60,775 nucleotides of DNA, taken from Actinotalea endophytica (GTDB taxonomy: Bacteria > Actinomycetota > Actinomycetes > Actinomycetales > Cellulomonadaceae). The stretch is taken from positions 1 through 60,775 of the forward strand of contig NZ_JAOVZU010000011.1 in assembly GCF_025717005.1 (NCBI RefSeq), given 5' to 3'. Numbering within the stretch: the first letter of the stretch is position 1; the number at the start of each line of letters is the position of its first letter. Positions 52,943 to 60,775 of the stretch are shown here, in pieces. Under the pieces are notes generated by a model. It did not search any database, was not told where the DNA came from, and worked only from the letters and a program-made list of their open reading frames with translations. A program made the position numbers and the translations under genes.

Positions 52943-55900
52943 GTGTACCCGAAGCACCGCCCGGAGACCCCCGTGCCCGCCGCCCCGGACCTGCCGGGCA
53001 TCGAGCACGAGACGCTCGCGCACTGGGAGGCCGACGGCACGTTCCAGGCCTCGGTCGACGCCCGCGACGCGGGTGAGCACGGCGACAACGAGTTCGTGTT
53101 CTACGACGGCCCGCCGTTCGCCAACGGCCTGCCGCACTACGGTCACCTGCTCACCGGCTACGTGAAGGACGTCGTCCCGCGCTACCGCACGATGCGCGGC
53201 CAGCGGGTCGAGCGCCGGTTCGGCTGGGACACCCACGGCCTGCCCGCCGAGCTCGAGGCGGAGCGGATCCTCGGGATCACCGACAAGTCGCAGATCGAGG
53301 AGATGGGCATCGCGGCCTTCAACGCCGCGTGCCGCGAGTCGGTCCTGCGCTACACCGGCGAGTGGGAGACCTACGTCACCCGCCAGGCGCGCTGGGTGGA
53401 CTTCGAGAACGACTACAAGACGCTCGACCTGTCCTTCATGGAGTCGGTCCTGTGGGCGTTCAAGCAGCTCTACGACAAGGGCCTGGCCTACGAGGGCTAC
53501 CGGGTGCTGCCGTACTGCTGGCGTGACCAGACGCCGCTGTCGAACCACGAGCTGCGGATGGACGACGACGTCTACGCCGACCGGCAGGACCGCACGGTGA
53601 CCGTGACGTTCCCGCTCGAGGGCGAGCGCGCCGAGGCCCTGGGCCTGGCCGGCGTGGCGGCGCTCGCGTGGACGACGACGCCGTGGACCCTGCCGACCAA
53701 CGCGGCGCTCGCGGTCGGTCCGGACGTGACGTACGTCGTGGTGCCGCACGCGGTGCCCGAGGGCGAGCGCGCCGGCAAGCAGGTGCACCTCGGCGGTGCC
53801 CGGTTCCTGCTGGCGAAGGACCGGCTGGCGGACCACGCGAAGGACCTCGGCTACGCCTCGGCCGACGACGCCCTGGCCGCGGTCGAGGAGCGCACGTTCG
53901 TGGGCACCGAGCTGGCCGGGGTGCGCTACCGACGGCTGTGGGACTACTTCGCCGACGGCTACGGCGAGAACGCCTGGCAGGTCCTGGTCGAGGACTACGT
54001 CACGACCGAGGACGGCACCGGCGTGGTCCACGAGTCGCCGGCCTACGGCGAGATCGACCAGGAGTCCTGCGAGCGGGCCGGCATCCCGACGATCCTCTCG
54101 GTCGACGAGGGCGGCGTGTTCACCTCGGCGGTGCCCGACCTCGCCGGTCAGCAGGTGTTCGACGCGAACCCGGCGATCATCCGCCGCCTGGAGGCCGACG
54201 GCCGCCTGCTGCGCGAGTCCAGCTACGTGCACTCCTACCCGCACTGCTGGCGCTGCCGGAACCCGCTGATCTACAAGGCGGTGTCCAGCTGGTTCGTGCG
54301 CGTGACGCAGTTCCGCGACCGGATGGTCGAGCTCAACCAGGAGATCACCTGGGTCCCCGACCACATCAAGGACGGCCAGTTCGGCAAGTGGCTGTCGGGG
54401 GCGCGCGACTGGTCGATCAGCCGCAACCGCTACTGGGGCACCCCGATCCCGGTGTGGGTCTCGGACGACCCGGCCCACCCGCGGCTCGACGTGTACGGCT
54501 CGCTGGCCGAGCTGGAGGCCGACTTCGGCCGGCTGCCGCGCAACGACTCCGGCGAGGTGGACCTGCACCGGCCGTGGATCGACGACCTGACCCGACCGAA
54601 CCCGGACGACCCGACCGGTGCGTCCACGATGCGCCGGATCCCGGACGTGCTGGACGTGTGGTTCGACTCCGGGTCGATGCCGTTCGCCCAGGTGCACTAC
54701 CCGTTCGAGAACGCGGACTGGTTCGAGCACCACTACCCGGGCGACTTCATCGTGGAGTACATCGGGCAGACCCGGGGCTGGTTCTACACGCTGCACGTGC
54801 TGGCCACGGCGCTGTTCGACCGGCCCGCGTTCCGGTCGTGCGTGTCGCACGGGATCGTGCTCGGCGACGACGGCCGCAAGGCCAGCAAGTCGCTGCGGAA
54901 CTTCCCCGACCCGTCGGCGATGTTCGACCGGTACGGCTCGGATGCGGTGCGCTGGTCGCTGATGAGCTCCCCGGTGCTGCGCGGCGGCAACCTGGTGGTC
55001 GCCGAGGAGAACATCCGCGAGGGCGTCCGTCAGGTGCTGCTGCCGCTGTGGAGCACCTGGTACTTCTTCACGCTCTACGCCGGTGCCGCCGAGGACGGCG
55101 CGGGCTACCAGGCGCAGCCGGTCACGGCCGACCGCGTGGCCGCGCTCCCGGTGATGGACCGCTACCTGCTGGCCCGGACCCGGGAGCTCGTCGAGGCCGT
55201 CACGGTCCGGATGGACGTCTTCGACATCGCGGCGGCGTGCGAGGTCGTGCGCGAGCACATCGACATGCTGACCAACTGGTACGTGCGCACGCAGCGCGAC
55301 CGGTTCTGGTCGGAGGACGCCGACGCGTTCGACACGCTCTTCACCGCGCTGGAGGCGCTGACCCGCGTCATGGCGCCGTTGGCCCCGATGGTGGCCGAGG
55401 AGGTGTGGCGCGGCCTGACCGGTGGTCGGTCGGTGCACCTGACCGACTGGCCGGCGACGGTCTCGGGGGTGACCGCGTCGATCGAGGTCGACCCGGCCCT
55501 GGCGCCCGACGCGGACCTCGTGCGCTCGATGGACCGGGTGCGCGAGGTGGTCTCGACCACGCTCGGCCTGCGCAAGGCCAGCGGGCTCCGGGTGCGCCAG
55601 CCGTTGCGCGAGCTCGGTGTGGCGGCGTCCGACCCGGCCGCGATCGAGCCGTACACCGCGCTCCTCGCCGCCGAGCTCAACGTCAAGCACGTGACGCTCG
55701 TGGACCTGGCCGAGGTGGGCCTGGCCGAGCTCGGCGTCGAGCAGCGCCTCGCGGTCAACGCCCGTGCGGCCGGGCCACGGCTGGGCCGGCAGGTCCAGGC
55801 GGTCATCCGGGCCGCGAAGGCCGGGAGCTGGAGCGCCGACGGCGACACCGTGGTCGTCACCACCGACGACGGCCCCGTCGACCTCGTCGCGGGCGAGTAC

Positions 55901-56236
55901 GAGCTCGCCACCGTGGTCGCGGACGGCGGCCCGAGCGATCGGGTGGCCGCCGTGCTCGCGGACGGCGGCGTCGTGCTGCTGGACACCGGCCTGGACGCCG
56001 AGCTCGAGGCCGAGGGCTTCGCGCGGGACGTCGTGCGCGTGGTCCAGGACGAGCGCAAGGCCGCCGGGCTCCAGGTCAGCGACCGGATCCGGTTGGTGCT
56101 CACGGTCCCGGCCGACCGGGTGGCCGCGGTCGAGGCGCACCGCGACCTGATCTCCTCGGAGACCCTCGCGCGCGAGCTGGTCGTCGAGGCCGGGACGGTC
56201 GACGGGCCTCGGGCGACGGTCAGCCTCGCCGGCTGA
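52943..56236 (+). CDS. ileS: Isoleucine--tRNA ligase
   Basis: The 1097-residue class I synthetase has HIGH as HYGH at 65-68 in [10 protein letters not shown] and KMSKS as KASKS near residue 650 in [15 protein letters not shown]. The editing domain in between holds [14 protein letters not shown], and GWDTHGLP follows the HIGH region. It is the long type II (eukaryote-like) IleS, often resistant to mupirocin (family knowledge). GTG 52943 with GAGGAG nine bases upstream is preferred over a longer frame that runs into the T-box. Expression is controlled by the T-box. Confidence 0.97.
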   Translation: MYPKHRPETPVPAAPDLPGIEHETLAHWEADGTFQASVDARDAGEHGDNEFVFYDGPPFANGLPHYGHLLTGYVKDVVPRYRTMRGQRVERRFGWDTHGLPAELEAERILGITDKSQIEEMGIAAFNAACRESVLRYTGEWETYVTRQARWVDFENDYKTLDLSFMESVLWAFKQLYDKGLAYEGYRVLPYCWRDQTPLSNHELRMDDDVYADRQDRTVTVTFPLEGERAEALGLAGVAALAWTTTPWTLPTNAALAVGPDVTYVVVPHAVPEGERAGKQVHLGGARFLLAKDRLADHAKDLGYASADDALAAVEERTFVGTELAGVRYRRLWDYFADGYGENAWQVLVEDYVTTEDGTGVVHESPAYGEIDQESCERAGIPTILSVDEGGVFTSAVPDLAGQQVFDANPAIIRRLEADGRLLRESSYVHSYPHCWRCRNPLIYKAVSSWFVRVTQFRDRMVELNQEITWVPDHIKDGQFGKWLSGARDWSISRNRYWGTPIPVWVSDDPAHPRLDVYGSLAELEADFGRLPRNDSGEVDLHRPWIDDLTRPNPDDPTGASTMRRIPDVLDVWFDSGSMPFAQVHYPFENADWFEHHYPGDFIVEYIGQTRGWFYTLHVLATALFDRPAFRSCVSHGIVLGDDGRKASKSLRNFPDPSAMFDRYGSDAVRWSLMSSPVLRGGNLVVAEENIREGVRQVLLPLWSTWYFFTLYAGAAEDGAGYQAQPVTADRVAALPVMDRYLLARTRELVEAVTVRMDVFDIAAACEVVREHIDMLTNWYVRTQRDRFWSEDADAFDTLFTALEALTRVMAPLAPMVAEEVWRGLTGGRSVHLTDWPATVSGVTASIEVDPALAPDADLVRSMDRVREVVSTTLGLRKASGLRVRQPLRELGVAASDPAAIEPYTALLAAELNVKHVTLVDLAEVGLAELGVEQRLAVNARAAGPRLGRQVQAVIRAAKAGSWSADGDTVVVTTDDGPVDLVAGEYELATVVADGGPSDRVAAVLADGGVVLLDTGLDAELEAEGFARDVVRVVQDERKAAGLQVSDRIRLVLTVPADRVAAVEAHRDLISSETLARELVVEAGTVDGPRATVSLAG

Positions 56237-56242
56237 GCGGCA

Positions 56243-56282
56243 CTGATCCGGGCCGGTCGCGCGGTCGGCCGGCCCGGATCAG
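56243..56282. terminator. Bidirectional terminator between ileS and the beta-helix gene
   Basis: CTGATCCGGGCCGG (56243-56256) pairs perfectly with CCGGCCCGGATCAG (56269-56282) around a 12-base loop. The stop codon of the leftward gene (56279-56281) lies inside the right arm, so both convergent genes share the hairpin. Confidence 0.85.
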
Positions 56283-58054
56283 TCGATCGTGGACGACGTG
56301 ACCACGGGTCGCGCGGTGCGGCCCAGGTAGAAGATGTCGTGGTACGGCGAGGTCCAGAAGCTCTCACCGGTGTTGCCGGTGATCGTCGAGCCCTCGATGG
56401 TCAGCTGGCCGGTCCGGGAGTTGCTCACGTAGAAGATCCCGGAGCCACCCTCGGGAGCGACGTTCCCGGTGATCGAGGTGCGCGTCACTCGCACCGTCTC
56501 GCCGGTGCCGTCGAAGTAGACCGCTCCGCCGTTGCCGCCCTGCCCGGACGACGCGCCGGATCCGGTCGCGCGGTTCCCGGTGAAGACCGAGTCGCTGATC
56601 ACCAGTGAGGCGTGCAGGCTCGACACGGCGCCGCCGTTGGCCCCTTGGTTGCCGGTGAACGTGCTGCGGGTGATCGTCGCCGTCGCGGTCATGCCGGTCA
56701 CCCGCACGGCGCCACCGCCGCGGTCGGAGTCCGCCGTGACCGTCCGGTTGCCGGTGAAGACGCAGTCCTCGACGACGAGCGTCCCGCCGCGCATCGCGAT
56801 CGCGCCGCCTCCGCCGACGTCGTCGCGGCCGGCCGGCGCGGACTGGGCGTTGCCGTTCGCGAACGTGAGGTTGCGGAAGACGATCCGCGGCCGGCTCTCC
56901 AGGTCGCAGCGGCTCGACAACCAGCCGAAGTCCGCCTCGCAGGTGTTCGCGTAGTAGATCCCGCGGGTCCCACCGCCGCTGAGCGTGACGGTGCCGCCGC
57001 CGTCGAGGACCAGGTAGTCGACCGGCGTGGCGCCCTGCCAGAGGTGCTGGCAGGTCGTCGTGTTGCAGGTGTACAGCGTCGAGGTGAGCGTGATCGTCAC
57101 GGGTCCCGAGCCGCAGTCGAACTCGACCACGCCACCGTCCCGCACGGCTGCGGCGAGCGCCGCCGAGGTGCAGGAGGCGGCGGTCCCGGTGCCGACCACC
57201 TCGACCCACGGCGCCGGTGAGCCGTTGTCCGGGTAGCGGCTCTGGGCGCGCGCGAGGTACTCGTCGGAGCCCGCGATGGACGCGGCGAGCACCAGGTCGC
57301 CCTGTGCGCGGACCACGGCGGGCCAGTTCGCCAGGCCGGTCGCGTCGGCGCTGCGCCCGAGCAGGAGGCGGTAGAGCGACTGGATGCGGACCTGGATGGT
57401 CTCGGTCGACTGGTAGAAGCCGAGGGCTGCGACGTGCCGCGGCGTGCCCTGGGCGATGAGCTGCACCCAGCTCGCGACGCCGGCGGGCTCGCCGGTGCGG
57501 AACAGCAGGGCTCGGTAGAGCGCGCGGATCCAGGTCGCGACGTCGGAGTGCCCCACGGTCCGGAAGTACTCGTCGGAGGCGTAGAACCGTGCCGCGATCT
57601 CGGCGATCGGCATGCCGGCCCGGGCCTGCGCGATCCAGAACTGCAGCCCGGCGGTGTCCGGCGCGCGGTGCAGGGTGTCCCAGTAGAACCTCGTGATCAC
57701 GACGGAGAGCCACTCGGGCGAACGGGCGAGCTCGATGGTGAAGTCGGCTCGGCTGGTCATCCCGGACTGGATGCGCGGGCCCCAGAACCGCAGCTCGGTC
57801 GAGCTCGGGGAACGGCGGAGGAAGTCGCGATAGCCCGCGCGGACGAAGGACTCGACGGCCTTGGAGGTCAGGGCGCCGGGTGCGACCGAGGCCTGCTGGA
57901 CCGCGGTCGGCGTCTCGATCGCCGCCTGGGCCGCAGCGGTGCTCGTCGGGCTCGCTGCGCTCGCGGCGCCGACCTGCGGGAGCACGCCGAGCACCACGGC
58001 GCCGATCGCGGCCGTCAGTCGGATGGTGGCGCGCCGGACGTGACCAGCTGACAT
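56279..58054 (-). CDS. Secreted DUF4214 / right-handed beta-helix protein
   Basis: The 591-residue protein has a signal peptide ending near residue 34. Residues 60-290 contain three to four DUF4214-like repeats, seen as VRAGYRDFLRRSP, ITRFYWDTLHRAPD, IRALYRALLFRTGEP and IQSLYRLLLGRSAD, each followed by a FW or SW helix. Residues 300-590 form a beta-helix with repeated F-T-G-N turns (VFTGNR, TFTGNQ) as in Pmp-like and parallel beta-helix proteins. DUF4214 is found in surface-layer and adhesin proteins, so this is probably an exported surface or matrix protein. ATG 58054 follows GAGGAGG. Confidence 0.75.
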   Translation of the reverse strand: MSAGHVRRATIRLTAAIGAVVLGVLPQVGAASAASPTSTAAAQAAIETPTAVQQASVAPGALTSKAVESFVRAGYRDFLRRSPSSTELRFWGPRIQSGMTSRADFTIELARSPEWLSVVITRFYWDTLHRAPDTAGLQFWIAQARAGMPIAEIAARFYASDEYFRTVGHSDVATWIRALYRALLFRTGEPAGVASWVQLIAQGTPRHVAALGFYQSTETIQVRIQSLYRLLLGRSADATGLANWPAVVRAQGDLVLAASIAGSDEYLARAQSRYPDNGSPAPWVEVVGTGTAASCTSAALAAAVRDGGVVEFDCGSGPVTITLTSTLYTCNTTTCQHLWQGATPVDYLVLDGGGTVTLSGGGTRGIYYANTCEADFGWLSSRCDLESRPRIVFRNLTFANGNAQSAPAGRDDVGGGGAIAMRGGTLVVEDCVFTGNRTVTADSDRGGGAVRVTGMTATATITRSTFTGNQGANGGAVSSLHASLVISDSVFTGNRATGSGASSGQGGNGGAVYFDGTGETVRVTRTSITGNVAPEGGSGIFYVSNSRTGQLTIEGSTITGNTGESFWTSPYHDIFYLGRTARPVVTSSTID

Positions 58055-58177
58055 CGTTCCTCCTCGTCGGCTCGACGCGAGGGTAGTCGAGCGGGCAGGT
58101 CGGCCGTGGCCCTTCCGGACCCGTCTTCTCCCGGTGCCCCGCCGAGCGCAACGGTTCGGATGGCTCAGAATGGGTCC

Positions 58178-58201
58178 ATGCTGCTGAGGACCCCTGCGTG
58201 A
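58178..58201 (+). CDS. Possible seven-residue upstream ORF (MLLRTPA) coupled to folC
   Basis: ATG 58178 opens MLLRTPA and stops at TGA 58199-58201, overlapping the folC start as GTGA. CAGAAT ends six bases before the ATG, like the leaderless promoters in this window. GAGGA inside it serves as the folC ribosome binding site. It may be a coupling peptide or a chance overlap. Confidence 0.3.
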   Translation: MLLRTPA

Positions 58202-59547
58202 CCGACGCCGACCACGACGCCCTCGCGGAGGTCTACTCCGGCATCCTCGACCGCGCTCCCGAGCACGACTTCGCCCCGACCCTGGACCGGGTCGAGGCGG
58301 TCTGCGACCTGCTGGGCCATCCCGAGCGGGCCTACCGCGTGGTGCACGTCGCGGGCACGAACGGCAAGACCTCCACGAGTCGGATGGTCGAGCGGCTGGT
58401 GCGGGAGCACGGCCTGCGCACCGGGCTGTTCACCAGCCCGCACCTGACCAGCGTGACCGAGCGGATCCGGGTGGACGGCGAGCCGCTGTCCGACGCCGCG
58501 TTCGTCGCGGCGTGGCAGGACGTGGCCCCGTACGTGCACATCGTCGACCAGCAGTCGCTCGCGGCCGGCGGCCCGCGGATGAGCTTCTTCGAGGTGCTCG
58601 CGGTGATGGCCTTCGCCGCGTTCGCCGACGCCCCGGTCGACGTCGCCGTGATCGAGGTCGGCATGGGCGGCACGTGGGACGCCACGAACGTGGTGCAGCC
58701 AGAGGTCGCCGTCGTCACGCCGATCGCACGCGACCACGAGCGCTGGCTGGGCCACGACCTCGTGGACATCGCGGGGGAGAAGGCCGGGGTGATCAAGGAG
58801 CGGATCACCGCCGTGCTCGCGGAGCAGCGCGAGGAGGCCGAGGGTGTCCTGCTGGCGGCCGCCGCCGAGCGCGGTGCGCGGGTGCTGCGCGAGGGCGTCG
58901 ACCTCGAGGTGGCCGCCCGGCACGTCGGGGTCGGTGGGCAGCTCGTCGACCTGCGGACGCCGGCAGGCCTGTACACGGAGGTGTTCCTGCCGCTGCACGG
59001 CGCCCACCAGGCGCACAACGCGCTGCTCGCGCTCACCGCCGCCGAGGTCCTGATCGGTGGTGACCGCCCGCTGTCCGGGCCGATCGTCGAGGCAGCGTTC
59101 CGGGACGTCGCGTCGCCCGGGCGGCTCGAGGTGGTGCGCAGCTCGCCGACGATCGTGGTCGACGCGGCGCACAACCCGCACGGCGTCGAGGCGACGGTCG
59201 CCGCGCTCCAGGAGGCGTTCGCGTTCGAGCGCCTGGTGGGCGTGGTCGCGATCCTCGCGGACAAGGACGTCGAGCAGATCCTGGCGGGTCTCGAGCCGGT
59301 GCTCGCCGAGGTCGTCGTGACGCGGTCCTCGAGCGAGCGGGCGCTGGACGTGGCGGACCTCGCCGAGGTCGCTATGGACGTGTTCGGCGAGGATCGGGTG
59401 CACACCGCGGAGCGCCTCGACGAGGCGGTCGCGCTCGCGGTGGATCTCGCCGAGAGCGGTGCGGCGTCGATGACCGGCGCCGGCGTGCTGATCACCGGGT
59501 CGATCACGCTCGTGGCCGATGCGCGGGTGCTGCTCGGCCGCGCCTAG
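58198..59547 (+). CDS. folC: Bifunctional dihydrofolate synthase / folylpolyglutamate synthase
   Basis: The 449-residue Mur-ligase-fold enzyme adds glutamates to folates. P-loop VAGTNGKTSTSR lies at about 51-62, followed by TGLFTSPHLTSVTERIR and VIEVGMGGTWDATNVV, with the Mg site His in VTPIARDHERWLG. The C-terminal domain holds VVDAAHNPHGVEATV. GTG 58198 has GAGGA nine bases upstream. A possible tiny upstream ORF overlaps the start. The product acts in the cytoplasm in C1 metabolism. Confidence 0.95.
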   Translation: MTDADHDALAEVYSGILDRAPEHDFAPTLDRVEAVCDLLGHPERAYRVVHVAGTNGKTSTSRMVERLVREHGLRTGLFTSPHLTSVTERIRVDGEPLSDAAFVAAWQDVAPYVHIVDQQSLAAGGPRMSFFEVLAVMAFAAFADAPVDVAVIEVGMGGTWDATNVVQPEVAVVTPIARDHERWLGHDLVDIAGEKAGVIKERITAVLAEQREEAEGVLLAAAAERGARVLREGVDLEVAARHVGVGGQLVDLRTPAGLYTEVFLPLHGAHQAHNALLALTAAEVLIGGDRPLSGPIVEAAFRDVASPGRLEVVRSSPTIVVDAAHNPHGVEATVAALQEAFAFERLVGVVAILADKDVEQILAGLEPVLAEVVVTRSSSERALDVADLAEVAMDVFGEDRVHTAERLDEAVALAVDLAESGAASMTGAGVLITGSITLVADARVLLGRA

Positions 59548-59562
59548 GCCCCTCGAGGCACA

Positions 59563-59580
59563 TCTGCACAAACGTGCAGA
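59563..59580. promoter_or_regulatory. Perfect inverted repeat upstream of dhaK
   Basis: TCTGCAC (59563-59569) and GTGCAGA (59574-59580) flank AAAC. It is a candidate operator for a sugar- or polyol-responsive repressor controlling dhaK, placed about 140 bases before its start. Confidence 0.45.
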
Positions 59581-59609
59581 CCCTGTGCACGCACTCCCCT
59601 TGACCTGTT

Positions 59610-59625
59610 TGTGACCTGCCGCACA
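59610..59625 (+). promoter_or_regulatory. CRP/GlxR-like site upstream of dhaK
   Basis: TGTGA-CCTGCC-GCACA matches TGTGA-N6-TCACA at nine of ten defined positions. TTGACC lies just upstream at 59600-59605. Catabolite control of the dihydroxyacetone kinase is plausible. Confidence 0.4.
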
Positions 59626-59718
59626 CGATGGCGACGAGGGGGCAAGGGGCACCACGACGGGTGTCCCGGCGCCGGTGGCGACGATGCCCCGGTGCACGCG
59701 CGGTCGAGGGGAGTCTCA

Positions 59719-60714
<996 letters not shown>

Positions 60715-60719
60715 CCTGA

Positions 60720-60775
60720 CGGTGGTGGCGGGCGGGGGGGGGGCGGCCCGCCCCCCCCACCCCCCCCGCGGGGGG
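60720..60775. other. Poly-G/poly-C contig edge
   Basis: The last bases are runs of up to ten G and nine C with one A and one T, unlike anything else in the window. They most likely represent sequencing or assembly artefact at a contig end rather than biology. The expected dhaL start cannot be read here. Confidence 0.6.

Noticed and set aside
52070-56140. Open frame of over 1300 codons on the minus strand opposite ileS
   Set aside because: It is a mirror of the high-GC codon pattern of ileS; it lacks domains, overlaps the T-box and tpx, and its real part is only tpx.

Overview
The window is about 60.8 kb of very GC-rich DNA. Third codon positions are almost all G or C, GTG starts are frequent, and many stop/start codons overlap as ATGA or GTGA. 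The tig-clpP-clpP-clpX block, F420 biosynthesis genes, a T-box before ileS, DUF1206 and DUF222-HNH proteins, a DipZ fusion and a SigK/RskA pair point to an actinobacterium. A member of Micrococcales such as Cellulomonas or a relative is my best guess (inference). The right end runs into a poly-G/poly-C stretch that looks like a contig edge.

Positions 1-3052 are the decayed end of an integrated element. They hold the last 36 codons of an IS3-type transposase, a small gene broken by one base, a possible transposase scrap, two small two-helix membrane proteins, an orphan reading-frame fragment, and a tyrosine integrase that has lost its catalytic half. The integrase sits beside the 3' end of tRNA-Gly(TCC), the likely attachment site. 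Chromosomal genes follow: a processive GT2 synthase with a membrane-anchored GH26-like hydrolase (probable exopolysaccharide module), tRNA-Pro(TGG), glsB-like, tig, clpP1, clpP2 and clpX with a ClgR-like operator, a Vms1/baeRF-type protein, a 47-bp tandem-repeat array, fadD, a polar amino-acid ABC transporter, and valS with a VOC protein.

Positions 21-29 kb carry a DUF222-HNH protein, a secreted trypsin-like protease, a lipoprotein, a MacB/FtsX-type ABC exporter and a proline-rich membrane protein. Positions 29-37 kb are an F420 region: cofE, cofC and cofD, two F420-type luciferase-like oxidoreductases, an ArsR regulator, a VOC protein, an HhH-GPD protein, a Gfo/Idh oxidoreductase and an SDR. 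Positions 37-45 kb hold a heterodimeric ABC exporter, two PAP2 phosphatases, DUF1206, a TipA-like MerR regulator with its textbook promoter, a phosphoribosyltransferase and an AlkD-like protein.

Positions 45-52.6 kb form a redox/envelope-stress neighbourhood. A four-gene overlapping operon (Met/Asp-repeat lipoprotein, SigK-like sigma factor, RskA-like anti-sigma, serine hydrolase) is followed by flotillin-NfeD, dipZ and tpx. The lipoprotein-sigK operon and dipZ carry the same promoter, CCATCC-N16-CGAACC, which suggests one SigK-like regulon. The window ends with T-box-controlled ileS, a secreted DUF4214/beta-helix protein, folC and dhaK. Many promoters appear leaderless, with a TANNNT box ending exactly six bases before the start codon.
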